Below, piece after piece: positions 16,646-24,975 of a stretch of 64,000 nucleotides of DNA. This stretch comes from Rhodopseudomonas boonkerdii. GTDB lineage: Bacteria > Pseudomonadota > Alphaproteobacteria > Rhizobiales > Xanthobacteraceae. The position numbers were made by a program, and so were the translations under genes. The DNA lies in the NCBI RefSeq assembly GCF_021184025.1, contig NZ_CP036537.1:4402001-4466000 (forward strand). Reading direction: 5' to 3'. How positions within the stretch are numbered: position 1 is the first letter of the stretch; each line of letters begins with the position of its first letter. Below the pieces are notes generated by a model. It made no database searches. It saw nothing but the letters and a program-made list of their open reading frames with translations, and was not told the origin of the DNA.

Positions 16646-18292
16646 CTATGCCGAATGCGCAGCCAGGCGCCATTCGCCGCGATGCGACATGGCGTCATGG
16701 ACAACGACACCGCCCACCATGGTGAGTAGCACCTGTATCGATTTCAACGAAGCGGCATCTGAATTGAACGGGTCGCGATCGAGCGCAATCAGGTCAGCGG
16801 CCATGCCGGGCATCAGCGTGCCGCGCCAATGTTCCTGTTTCATCGCGATGGCACTGCCCACGGTATAGCTATGGATCGCCTCACGCACGGTTATCGCTTC
16901 CTTTGGTCCGATCGCCGGACCACCATCGGATGCACGGCCGACGGCATCGCCGATGCCGTCCCAAGGCGACCACGATCCTGTCGGCGCATCCGAACTGGCG
17001 ATATAGGTCACGCCGGCATCGATAACCGAGCGGCCGGGATAACAGCGATCGGCCCGCGCGCCAAAAGCACCGGCTATGGAGCGGCGCATGCGGGTGAGAA
17101 AACTCGGCTGGGTCACGACCAGTGCGCCCAGCGCCTTCATCCGGGCCAGGCCACCCTTAGGCGGCACGAAATAATGCTCGATGCGGTGGCGCATATTTTC
17201 GCGCGGATGCGCGGCCTGCGCCTTTTCATAGGCTGCGATGATGCAGTCCGTCGCGCGATCACCACAGCAATGCACGGCCACCTGCCAGCCGGCGGCGTGA
17301 GCTTCTCCGATCACGCGCTGCAGCTCCGCCGCGTCGCGCATGAAGAAACCGCGCCCCGGCGTATCCGCATAATCCTCGCTGACGGCGGCGGTGCGCGCGC
17401 CGACAATGCCGTCGGCGAAATATTTCAGGCTGATGGACTGCCAGTCGGCATCCTGCACGGGCTTCAGCCCGCGCTCGGCTGCTTCATCGGGATCAAGCTG
17501 GTTCATGAATCCAAGGCGCATCGGCACGGGCCCGCGGCCACGCAATTCATTCCAGATCGTGAACTCATCGTCGAATCCGACCGTGAAGCCCACTGCGGCT
17601 TCCACGGCCGCCACGAGACCCATGCGCGTGCTGTCTGCAATGGTCGCACGCAAGGCGGCAATCAGTTCATCACGATCCATCGGCGGCGCTGCGCGAAAGA
17701 TCAGTTCGGCCGCGCTCTCCTTGGCACAGCCATCGAGGACGCCCTCGGCGGTACGGCCGAAAGTGCCGCCTTCAGGATCGGCGATCCCCTCATCAACACC
17801 GAGCAACTTCAACGCCATGCTGTTGACGACGGCGACATGGCCGCAAAAGCGACGGATCAGCACGGGATGATCGGGAATGACGACGTCGATCTCGGCGCGG
17901 GTCGGCAACCGGCGCTCGGCGAGGCCGTTCTCGTCGAGGCCCGCACCGAGCACCCATTTGTCGGTTGAGATATCGCCTGCACGCTTTGCAAGCAGCGCCA
18001 GCACAGCATCGACAGTCGAGGCGTCACGCGGCGTCACCGGCACCTGCAGACGGGCATGGGCGATGGCGAACAGATGGATATGCGCGTCGGTCAGCCCCGG
18101 AATGACCGTCGCGCCATGGAGATCGATGGTCTCGTCGGCGGCCGGAGCGGCGTCCGCGGCACCCGTCCAGATCACCTTGCCATCGCTGACGGCGATGCTG
18201 TCCGCGGGGGCTTCGTCCCAGGCGGAACGATAGATGCGGCCATTGGTGAGCAAGATGGAAGACACGACGCGCTTCATATTGGAATTTAACAT
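16646..18292 (-). CDS. Metal-dependent amidohydrolase, YtcJ/NfdA-like (Amidohydro_3)
   Basis: This protein of about 548 residues has amidohydrolase-superfamily marks: IPGLTDAHIHLFAIAH (first two His metal ligands), CGDRATDCIIAAYEKA, HRIEHYFVPP and SSDAPTGSWSPWDGIGDA (the metal Asp), ending with LMPGMAADLIALDRDPF. Close relatives hydrolyse N-substituted formamides or other amides and imides. ATG 18292 follows GGAATC; ATG 18277 is an alternative. It stands between the substrate-binding protein and permease genes of the second transporter, so it probably acts on the imported compound or on an intermediate of the Rieske/ligase route. Confidence 0.85.
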   Translation of the reverse strand: MLNSNMKRVVSSILLTNGRIYRSAWDEAPADSIAVSDGKVIWTGAADAAPAADETIDLHGATVIPGLTDAHIHLFAIAHARLQVPVTPRDASTVDAVLALLAKRAGDISTDKWVLGAGLDENGLAERRLPTRAEIDVVIPDHPVLIRRFCGHVAVVNSMALKLLGVDEGIADPEGGTFGRTAEGVLDGCAKESAAELIFRAAPPMDRDELIAALRATIADSTRMGLVAAVEAAVGFTVGFDDEFTIWNELRGRGPVPMRLGFMNQLDPDEAAERGLKPVQDADWQSISLKYFADGIVGARTAAVSEDYADTPGRGFFMRDAAELQRVIGEAHAAGWQVAVHCCGDRATDCIIAAYEKAQAAHPRENMRHRIEHYFVPPKGGLARMKALGALVVTQPSFLTRMRRSIAGAFGARADRCYPGRSVIDAGVTYIASSDAPTGSWSPWDGIGDAVGRASDGGPAIGPKEAITVREAIHSYTVGSAIAMKQEHWRGTLMPGMAADLIALDRDPFNSDAASLKSIQVLLTMVGGVVVHDAMSHRGEWRLAAHSA

Positions 18293-18349
18293 CTCGAGAT
18301 TCCGGAGCGCGTGCCGTCGATGCGACACGCGCCCCGGACGTGCTGGCCC

Positions 18350-19525
18350 TTACTGCTTGCTGAGTGCCCAATCGGGCTGGTCGGCAAAAGTCTGGCTTTC
18401 CTTGTTGATCAGCTTGCCATCCACCTTCTCAACGCTGCGCAGATAGACGTTCTGACGGATGTGGCGGGTCGTCGGATCGATCGACACCGGACCGCGCGGG
18501 CTCACCCATTTCATGTCCTTCACAGCATCGACGGCCTTGACCGGATCACGCTTGCCATCGGTGGCCTCGATCATCTTGTAGATCAGGCGCGCACCGTCAT
18601 AGGCAGCGACGGCGGTCATGGTCACCTCGTCCATGCTGGCGCCGCCCTTTTTGAGCTGGGCAAGGAACGCAGCATTTTCCTTGGAGTCATGCGAGACCGC
18701 ATAGTGATAGGTCGAAAGGATGCCGATGCCGGAATCGCCGATGTTCGGCAGGTCCGGCTCGGTAACCACGTCGCCGGTCGACATCAGTTTGACGCCGCTC
18801 GCCTTGAGGCCGTTGTCGATATAGGCCCTCACGAATCCCAGGGTAGGCGGCCCCGCAGGCAAAAAGGTAAAGATCATGTCAGCGCCAGCGTCCTTGATAC
18901 GCTGCATAATCGGGCTGAAATCGGTGGTGGCGAGTGGAATGCGAATCGCTTCGACCACAGTGCCGCCCTCGCCTTCAAAGGTCTTCTTGAATGCCGCCTC
19001 GGCATCGATGCCCGGACCGTAATCGCTGACCGCGATTGCGACTTTCTTCGCACCATTCTTGAACGCGACCTTCGCCGCCGGCACCGTGTTCTGCCACATG
19101 GTGAAAGAGGTGCGCACGATATAGGGGCTCTTTTCGACGATAGCCGAGGTCGCTGCGTTCATCACGATCAGCGGAGTCTTGGACTCCTCCAGCAGCGGCG
19201 CGATAGCCATCGCATTCGGCGTAAAATAGACGCCCGCGAGATATTGCACCTTGTCCTTGACCAGCAGCTCCTGGGCGAGCGCCTTGGATTTCGCAGGATT
19301 CGGCGCTTCCTCGTCGCGGTAGACGAATTCGACGGTATGATTGCCGACCTTGTTGCCATTCTCGGCGACCCAGGCATCGATGCCCATCTTGAAGTTCTTG
19401 CCGAACAGCGAATGCGGCCCCGACATGGTGCCGATGATGCCGACCTTGATGACGTCGGCGGATGCCGGGCCGGTCATCGCGCCCATGATTGCCAGTGCAA
19501 GTATCGAACGGCTCATTCTTGTCAT
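18350..19525 (-). CDS. HAAT-type substrate-binding protein (2nd transporter)
   Basis: This 391-residue protein has a signal peptide (MTRMSRSILALAIMGAMTG then ASAD) and the LivK-type fold (IKVGIIGTMSGPHSLFG, GVYFTPNAMAIAPLLEES, ADMIFTFLPAGPP). The ATG at 19525 has AGGGGGA eight bases upstream. It lies between the glutamine-synthetase-like gene and the amidohydrolase, so the ligand is likely the compound processed by those enzymes. The sequence differs widely from the binding proteins at 4992 and 54750, which argues for a different substrate. Confidence 0.9.
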   Translation of the reverse strand: MTRMSRSILALAIMGAMTGPASADVIKVGIIGTMSGPHSLFGKNFKMGIDAWVAENGNKVGNHTVEFVYRDEEAPNPAKSKALAQELLVKDKVQYLAGVYFTPNAMAIAPLLEESKTPLIVMNAATSAIVEKSPYIVRTSFTMWQNTVPAAKVAFKNGAKKVAIAVSDYGPGIDAEAAFKKTFEGEGGTVVEAIRIPLATTDFSPIMQRIKDAGADMIFTFLPAGPPTLGFVRAYIDNGLKASGVKLMSTGDVVTEPDLPNIGDSGIGILSTYHYAVSHDSKENAAFLAQLKKGGASMDEVTMTAVAAYDGARLIYKMIEATDGKRDPVKAVDAVKDMKWVSPRGPVSIDPTTRHIRQNVYLRSVEKVDGKLINKESQTFADQPDWALSKQ

Positions 19526-19631
19526 TCTAGTTGTCCCCCTGTGTGACCGAAACTGTGATGCTACGGTTTCGCATTCAATAAACGTGCCGGATATCGCTGC
19601 AACGACGGCGGGTGCGTGCCATCGTCGCGGC

Positions 19632-21068
19632 TCAGAACATTTCGAAGTATTCGCGCTGCTCCCAGTCGGAAACCTCTGCTTGGAAGCGATCGATTTCAGC
19701 ATTCTTGATATGCGTATAATAGTCGACCATCGTCGCCCCCATCTTCTCGCGGAAGAACGGGTCTTCCTTCAGCGCGAAGGTCGCCTCGCGCAGCGACTTC
19801 GGCAGAAGATCGGCATTGGTCTCGTAAGGTGTGTCGGCAGACGGGCCGGGATCGAGCTTGCGATCGACGCCATCGAGACCCGAGAGAATCTGAGACGACA
19901 TATAGAGATAGGGATTCGCCGCGGGCTCGCCGACCCGGTTCTCGATACGTGTCGCGGGATCATTGGGCCCGCCAAGCACCCGCAGCATCGCGCCACGATT
20001 GTCACGGCCCCAGATGGCGCGATCCGGCGCCAGCGAATAGGAACGGTAGCGTTTGTAGCCGTTGATCGTCGGCGTGGTGAACACGGTCGCTGCACGCGCA
20101 TGCGCGAGCAAGCCCGCGAGATAGCCGCGACCGAACGGGGACAAAGGCTCCGTCCCCTCGCTCGCCATGAATGCATTCGTACCCGTCGATCGTGAGACCA
20201 ACGATTGGTGCAGATGCCAGCCTGACGACACCACATTCGGGATCTTCGGCCGGCACATGAAAGTCGCGTGATAACCGTGGCGATGCGCGATCTGCTTCAC
20301 AGCACTACGGAACAGGATCATGCTATCCGCCGGCGTCAGACCGACTGTCGGCTGGAACGTGAATTCGCACTGACTCGGGCCATATTCGACCTCCACCGAG
20401 CGCAGCGGCAGGTTAAGTGCGAGCACATCGCGCCGGATGATCTCCAGCACCGGCTCCATCTGATCGTAGCGCTGCTCGGTGAGATAATTATAGCCGTGCG
20501 AGAGCAGGCTCACTTCCGGCGGATTGCCGGGCTGCCCGGCATCCTCTGGCTTCATGTGCTCGTTCTCGACGCGGAAAATATGAAACTCGACTTCGAGGCC
20601 GGCGATGAAATCGTAGCCGCGCGTCTCGAGATCGCCGAGCACCTTCTTGAACAGGTTTCGTGTCGCGAACGGGACCGGGCGGCCGTCGGTGAAATGCACA
20701 TCGCAGAGAATCCAACCCGTTTCAGGCGCCCATGGCAGCACGCGGAACGTACTGGGGTCGGGGATCATCAGCACGTCGGCAGCGCCCTGCATCTCCGGGA
20801 TGCCGAAACCGCCACCGGCGGTGAACACCGGAAACACCGTCTTGTGCGAGGTGTCCTTGGCAAACATCGTCGTGGTGATGGAGCAGCCACTTTCGAGGCA
20901 ACGCAATGCCTCGCCCGCGATCAGCGTCTTGCCACGCAGAATGCCGTGCTGATCTGGAAACGACAACCGGATCACTTCCAGCTGCTTTTCCTCGACGATG
21001 GCGCGCAGCCGCAGCGCTGCTTCCTTCTGCTCCGCGGACCACAAACCGTGACGTTCAACGAAACTCAA
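19632..21068 (-). CDS. Glutamine-synthetase-family ligase (gamma-glutamylamide synthetase type)
   Basis: This 478-residue protein has the glutamine-synthetase core: GLEVEFHIF (metal Glu residues), VEVEYGPSQCEFTF, SGWHLHQS (catalytic His), INGYKRYRS then LAPDRAIWGRDNRGAMLRV and ATRIENRVGEPAANPYLYMS. The branch resembles gamma-glutamylputrescine, gamma-glutamylanilide and isopropylamide synthetases, which join glutamate to an amine using ATP. It lacks the adenylylation Tyr region typical of GlnA, as far as I can judge. Start is TTG at 21068 with GAGGAGAG upstream. Its place next to a Rieske oxygenase and an importer supports amine activation rather than ammonia assimilation. Confidence 0.85.
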   Translation of the reverse strand: MSFVERHGLWSAEQKEAALRLRAIVEEKQLEVIRLSFPDQHGILRGKTLIAGEALRCLESGCSITTTMFAKDTSHKTVFPVFTAGGGFGIPEMQGAADVLMIPDPSTFRVLPWAPETGWILCDVHFTDGRPVPFATRNLFKKVLGDLETRGYDFIAGLEVEFHIFRVENEHMKPEDAGQPGNPPEVSLLSHGYNYLTEQRYDQMEPVLEIIRRDVLALNLPLRSVEVEYGPSQCEFTFQPTVGLTPADSMILFRSAVKQIAHRHGYHATFMCRPKIPNVVSSGWHLHQSLVSRSTGTNAFMASEGTEPLSPFGRGYLAGLLAHARAATVFTTPTINGYKRYRSYSLAPDRAIWGRDNRGAMLRVLGGPNDPATRIENRVGEPAANPYLYMSSQILSGLDGVDRKLDPGPSADTPYETNADLLPKSLREATFALKEDPFFREKMGATMVDYYTHIKNAEIDRFQAEVSDWEQREYFEMF

Positions 21069-21100
21069 CGCACTCTCCTCAGCTCAACCGCGGCGCTAAT

Positions 21101-21128
21101 AACCTCTCCCCGCTTGCGGGGAGAGGTT
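21101..21128. repeat. Perfect 13-bp-stem hairpin of the CCTCTCCCCGC family
   Basis: AACCTCTCCCCGC (21101-21113) and GCGGGGAGAGGTT (21116-21128) are exact complements separated by two bases. It lies between the Rieske oxygenase and the ligase inside the minus-strand unit, so it could either reduce read-through or protect the oxygenase mRNA. Confidence 0.8.
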
Positions 21129-21133
21129 AGAAC

Positions 21134-22501
21134 TCACTCTGCCGCCGGCAAATGCACAACGTTGGAGCCTGGCTCGGTCTGATCCGCCGGTACCGGCGCC
21201 ATCCACGGCGCGCCGCGGCGACGGGCGACGTCGACCTCCATCCAGTAGGTTTCCCAGCCCTTGCTTGGCCCGATACCGTCCATCGTCCCCGGCCCCTGGA
21301 TGCTGCGCGCGTTGTCCGCATCGAGGAACAGCATCGGCTTCTGGCCACCGGCGACCTTCTCGATCTCCGCACGTAACAACTTGCGATAGGCAATGATCGC
21401 CTTGTCGCTGGAGCCAAGATGCTCGCGGGTGCGATCCTGAATCTTGCCCATGGATTCCACTGCCCACTGGTCGTGGACATTGATGTCGGCGCCCATGCCT
21501 GTATAGGTCTCGTGCTTCTGCTCGTGCGGATCGAAGCCATAGTCGTTCCGCTTGTTCTTGCGCGAGGTATAGTTCGGTAGCTCATAGAGCTCGAGCCGCT
21601 GATCGGTCATCTTCTTCTTGTCCACCGGCTTGGTGTAGCTGGTGAAGATCGCATACCAGTAGCAATTCTCATCATCCACCGGCACATGCCACTGGGTGAT
21701 GGTCATTTCCGAGCTCATGGGAATGACGAAGCCATGCGGGAACAGCTGGTTGGTGACGCGCACGTGGGTTCGCTCTTCATCGAGCTCGCGCAGCGCAATG
21801 AGACGCAGGCCGTATTCAGTCGATTCCACATTGATGATCGGGCGATCATATTCGCGCAGGATCTTGGTCATCGGCACTTCCGTGCCGGCCGACGCGCCGC
21901 GGAATTGCTTGCCATAGGATGCCTTGACGTCTTCATCCTCGAAAAAACGATGCAGGAAGGACGCGTGCGCCGGATCGATGCCGACCTCCAGCGCCTGCAG
22001 CCAATTGCATTCGAACAGGCCCTTGAAGGCGAAAGTGTACTGCTCAGGCGCCGCAAAGCAGTCGATTTCCGGGAAAGCCGGCGGCTCGCCTTCGCCAAGA
22101 TAGGCCCACAGGATGCCCCCCTTTTCGACGACGGGATAAGCGCGCTGCTTGATGCCCTGGCACAGGCGCGAATTCTTCGGCTCGGCCGGTGTCTCCAGGC
22201 ACTTGCCCTCGACATCGAATAGCCAGCCATGGAACGCGCAACGCACGCCGCCGCCTTCGAGGCGACCGAAAGCGAGATCGGCGCCGCGATGCGGGCAATC
22301 GCGATCCAGCAGCCCATAGCGACCCTGCTCATCGCGGAAAACGACAAAATCCTCGCCGAGGAGACGTACCGGGCGGATCGGCCGTTCGCCTTCGAGCTCC
22401 GCCGTGAGCGCAGCGGGCTGCCAATACATGCGCATCAGCTTGCCGGCTGGCGCTTTGGGCCCGATGCGGGTGATCAGGTCGTTCTGCTCTTGGCTCATCA
22501 T
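21134..22501 (-). CDS. Rieske non-haem iron oxygenase, alpha subunit (phthalate-dioxygenase type)
   Basis: This 455-residue protein has an N-terminal Rieske domain with the [2Fe-2S] ligands in CPHRGADL and CAFHGW (Cys-x-His, 16 residues, Cys-x2-His near residues 70-92). The catalytic domain shows the mononuclear iron motif NWLQALEVGIDPAHASFLH, with bridging Asp and two His. This PDO-like branch includes many N- and O-demethylases and aryl-ether oxygenases working as alpha-only oligomers. ATG at 22501 follows GGAAAGG. It heads the eight-gene minus-strand operon and faces the FAD reductase gene. No [2Fe-2S] ferredoxin gene is present in the window. Confidence 0.92.
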   Translation of the reverse strand: MMSQEQNDLITRIGPKAPAGKLMRMYWQPAALTAELEGERPIRPVRLLGEDFVVFRDEQGRYGLLDRDCPHRGADLAFGRLEGGGVRCAFHGWLFDVEGKCLETPAEPKNSRLCQGIKQRAYPVVEKGGILWAYLGEGEPPAFPEIDCFAAPEQYTFAFKGLFECNWLQALEVGIDPAHASFLHRFFEDEDVKASYGKQFRGASAGTEVPMTKILREYDRPIINVESTEYGLRLIALRELDEERTHVRVTNQLFPHGFVIPMSSEMTITQWHVPVDDENCYWYAIFTSYTKPVDKKKMTDQRLELYELPNYTSRKNKRNDYGFDPHEQKHETYTGMGADINVHDQWAVESMGKIQDRTREHLGSSDKAIIAYRKLLRAEIEKVAGGQKPMLFLDADNARSIQGPGTMDGIGPSKGWETYWMEVDVARRRGAPWMAPVPADQTEPGSNVVHLPAAE

Positions 22502-22571
22502 GGCGCTGGACCTTTCCTCGTTTTGCTCGACTTGACCGAAGCGCTTCGACCTTGTGAGCGAAGTCAGCTTT

Positions 22572-22597
22572 GAACAGCTTTTGTTCGTCTATTGAAC
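22572..22597. promoter_or_regulatory. GAACA/TGTTC dyads, oxygenase-side operator candidate
   Basis: GAACA-N5-TGTTC (22572-22586) overlaps GTTC-N7-GAAC (22583-22597), making two linked dyads about 75-95 bp upstream of the oxygenase start. The block TTCGTC-TATTGAAC recurs in inverted form on the reductase side. Paired dyads between divergent genes controlled by an adjacent IclR gene are typical operators; binding itself is inferred. Confidence 0.55.
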
Positions 22598-22714
22598 TTA
22601 TGTACGAATTTTATCGTTTGACTAATTCTAAGCAAGCAGAATTTTGCAGCAGGAGTTGCTGCGTTGCTGAGCAAGTGCAGCAATACTCGCTCATTACATC
22701 GACTTGCGAGGAGC

Positions 22715-22740
22715 GAACAGTTGTTCAATATACGGACGAA
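22715..22740. promoter_or_regulatory. GAACA/TGTTC dyad, reductase-side operator candidate
   Basis: GAACA-N2-TGTTC lies at 22715-22726. The stretch 22723-22740 read on the minus strand is TTCGTCCGTATATTGAAC, a near-copy of the 22584-22597 block with four inserted bases. It lies 66-91 bp upstream of the reductase ATG. Confidence 0.55.
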
Positions 22741-22755
22741 GACCAGGAGCAAGTA

Positions 22756-22809
22756 ATGACAAAGACTTTGAAAAAGCGAGCCAATCGGACGGCGGGAGTA
22801 CGTCCATGA
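22756..22809 (+). CDS. 17-residue leader-like peptide overlapping the reductase start
   Basis: ATG at 22756 has AGGAG at 22745-22749, well placed for a ribosome site. The frame encodes MTKTLKKRANRTAGVRP and its TGA overlaps the reductase ATG (ATGA). The peptide is basic and has no Cys, so it is not a ferredoxin. It may couple translation to the reductase or be chance. The rest of the 304-bp gap (22502-22805) holds only the dyads and AT-rich promoter-like sequence. Confidence 0.3.
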   Translation: MTKTLKKRANRTAGVRP

Positions 22810-24029
22810 GCAACGGTCTCGTCATCGTCGGCGCCTCTTATGCCGGCGTCCAGGCTGGCATCAGCGCGCGCGAGAAAGGCTATCAGGAACCGATCCGCAT
22901 TGTCGCCGATGAAATCCACCTGCCCTATCAGCGACCACCGCTGTCCAAGGCCTTCCTGTCCGGCGACCTCGCCCACAACAGCTTGTTCCTGCGTGGCGAG
23001 GACTACTTCAAGGGTCAGGGTATCGAGATGGTGCTCGGCCATCGTGCCATCGAACTCGATCGCGCAGCGAGCCGCGTCACGCTCGAAGGCGGCGACAACC
23101 TGCCATTCGACTCGCTCGTCATCGCCACCGGCTCGCGCGCACGACGCCTCACCGTGCCCGGCCATGAGCGGGATGGCATCGTCTATCTACGCACACTCGA
23201 TGACGCGCTGACGCTGAAGCCACGCCTCGAAGCCGCGAAAGATGTCGTCATCGTCGGAGGCGGCTTTATCGGTCTCGAAGTCGCGTCAACCGCGGCAAAA
23301 ACCGGCAAGAAGGTGACGCTGATCGAGGCGCAATCGCGCCTGTTGGAGCGTGCGGTGTCACCGCTGATCTCGCAATTTCTGCTGGATATCCATCGTGCGC
23401 ACGGCGTCGATATCCGCTTCAACGAATCCGTCGTGGCCATCGAAGGCAACGGCGCCGCACATGAGGTCGTCACCTCGAGCGGCTTGCGCGTGCGTGCCGA
23501 TCTCATCGTGGCCGGCATCGGCGGCATCGCCAATGACGAGCTTGCTGTACAGGCCGGTATCATCAGTGCCAACGGCATCGATGTGGATGAGCACGGCCGC
23601 ACCTCAGCTGACAACATCTACGCGGCCGGCGACGTCAGCAATCATCACAACAGCTTTGCGGGTCGCCGCGTGCGCCTCGAAGCCGTGCAGAACGCGACCG
23701 ATCAGGGCAAAGCCGTGGGTTCGATGATCGCCGGCAAGCCGGAAGCCTATAACGCGGTTCCGCGCTTCTGGTCCGATCAATACGACGCCAAGCTGCAGAT
23801 CGTCGGCCTCTCCGCACCGACCGATATGGCCGTGGTGCGCGGCGACATGCAGGACGGCAAGTTCTCGGTCTTCTACTATCGCGACGGCAAACTCACCGCG
23901 GTGGACAGCATCAACAAGCCCGGCGATCAGATGATCGCGCGTCGCCTGATCACCACGTCGCTGTCGCCAACGCCGGAGCAAGCCGCCGATCTCGCCTTCG
24001 ACCTGAAGAAATTCGAAGCGGGCAAATAG
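22806..24029 (+). CDS. FAD-dependent ferredoxin reductase of a Rieske oxygenase system
   Basis: This 407-residue pyridine-nucleotide-disulfide-type reductase has an N-terminal FAD dinucleotide fold (LVIVGASYAGVQAGISAR), LPYQRPPLSKAFLSG, the NAD site VVIVGGGFIGLEVASTAA and the second FAD motif NIYAAGDVSNHHN, then a C-terminal reductase domain (FWSDQYDAKLQIVG). Such proteins pass electrons from NADH to a separate [2Fe-2S] ferredoxin that feeds the oxygenase. ATG 22806 has GGGAG upstream. It is divergent from the oxygenase and 11 bp upstream of the IclR gene. Confidence 0.9.
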   Translation: MSNGLVIVGASYAGVQAGISAREKGYQEPIRIVADEIHLPYQRPPLSKAFLSGDLAHNSLFLRGEDYFKGQGIEMVLGHRAIELDRAASRVTLEGGDNLPFDSLVIATGSRARRLTVPGHERDGIVYLRTLDDALTLKPRLEAAKDVVIVGGGFIGLEVASTAAKTGKKVTLIEAQSRLLERAVSPLISQFLLDIHRAHGVDIRFNESVVAIEGNGAAHEVVTSSGLRVRADLIVAGIGGIANDELAVQAGIISANGIDVDEHGRTSADNIYAAGDVSNHHNSFAGRRVRLEAVQNATDQGKAVGSMIAGKPEAYNAVPRFWSDQYDAKLQIVGLSAPTDMAVVRGDMQDGKFSVFYYRDGKLTAVDSINKPGDQMIARRLITTSLSPTPEQAADLAFDLKKFEAGK

Positions 24030-24040
24030 GCCGACACCGC

Positions 24041-24826
24041 ATGCCCAAGATCAAGCGCCCCGACGACGAGCGCGGCAACACCGACTTCATCGAAAGCCTC
24101 GATCGCGGGCTGCGCGTGTTCGAGCTGTTCGGCCGCCATGCGCGGCCGATGACGCTGAGCGACGTCGCCAAGGCCGCGGATCTGCCGCGCGCGACCGCCC
24201 GGCGCATCCTGTTCACGCTCGAGCATCGCGGTTATGTGGTCAGCGATGGAAAACTGTTCGCGCTGACACCGCAGGTGCTGACGCTGGCCGGCTCCTATAT
24301 GACATCGAACCAGATCGTCACGATCCTGCAGCCGGTGCTCGACCGTATCTCCAGCGCGGCGCAGGAAATCTCTTCGCTCGCCGTGCTGCAAGGCAACGAC
24401 GTGATCTTCGTCGCACGCGCGAGTCCGGCGCGGGTGTTCTCCGCCGGCATCGATCTTGGTTACCGGTTGCCCGCCTATTGTTCGTCGGTCGGTCGCGCGA
24501 TGCTCGGAAAATATTCGAATGAAGACCTGACAGAGGTTCTCGATGCGATGACGCTGACAGCGATGACGCCATTCACGGTAACCGACAAGGAATTGCTCAA
24601 GGCCGCCATCATCACCGATCGCGAGAAAGGATACTCGCTGGTGGACCGTGAGGCCGAGCCGGGTTTCCGCTCGATCTCGGTGCCAGTGCGGCGCTATGAT
24701 GACGCCATCGTTGCAGCAATCAATATGGGAGCCCATGTGGACCGGGTGTCCACCGGCGAAATGATCGATCGTTTCCTGCCGCTGCTGCGCGACGCCGCGA
24801 CAACGGTGAAGCCATTATTGCTCTAG
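24041..24826 (+). CDS. IclR-family transcriptional regulator (PcaR/PobR-like)
   Basis: This 261-residue protein has an N-terminal winged helix-turn-helix (FIESLDRGLRVFELFGRH, LSDVAKAADLPRATARRIL) and a C-terminal IclR effector domain (SSAAQEISSLAVLQGNDVIF, YRLPAYCSSVGRAML, GYSLVDREAEPGFRSISVPV). The pattern is closest to the PcaR/PcaU/PobR branch, which responds to aromatic acids and often activates. It is the likely regulator of the divergent oxygenase/reductase promoters through the dyads at 22572-22740. It forms a two-gene unit with the reductase. Confidence 0.88.
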   Translation: MPKIKRPDDERGNTDFIESLDRGLRVFELFGRHARPMTLSDVAKAADLPRATARRILFTLEHRGYVVSDGKLFALTPQVLTLAGSYMTSNQIVTILQPVLDRISSAAQEISSLAVLQGNDVIFVARASPARVFSAGIDLGYRLPAYCSSVGRAMLGKYSNEDLTEVLDAMTLTAMTPFTVTDKELLKAAIITDREKGYSLVDREAEPGFRSISVPVRRYDDAIVAAINMGAHVDRVSTGEMIDRFLPLLRDAATTVKPLLL

Positions 24827-24886
24827 ACTCAACCTTCATCCCAGTCCGAACGCAGTTGCGTTGGGACGGGAGGAATGGCCGAAGGC

Positions 24887-24953
24887 CACGTCTCGAAAGA
24901 TATGCTCAACAACTCATGGTTCGCGACGGCGCTACGCGCCTCCTCACCATGAA
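24887..24953. repeat. Partial copy of the GTCTCGAA...CTCACCATGA repeat
   Basis: ACGTCTCGAAAGA (24888-24900) and TCATGGTTCGCGACGGCG through CTCCTCACCATGA (24914-24952) match parts of the larger repeats at 29078, 32107, 40931 and 60211. The fragment ends about 20 bp before the start of the isomerase gene, so it may have been placed into the leader of that gene. Confidence 0.7.
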
Positions 24954-24975
24954 GGACATCGAAGGACAGCCGACC

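Noticed and set aside
22570..22809. 79-codon frame through the oxygenase/reductase gap
   Set aside because: It crosses the dyads and AT-rich promoter region. Only its last 17 codons have a ribosome site and are listed separately.
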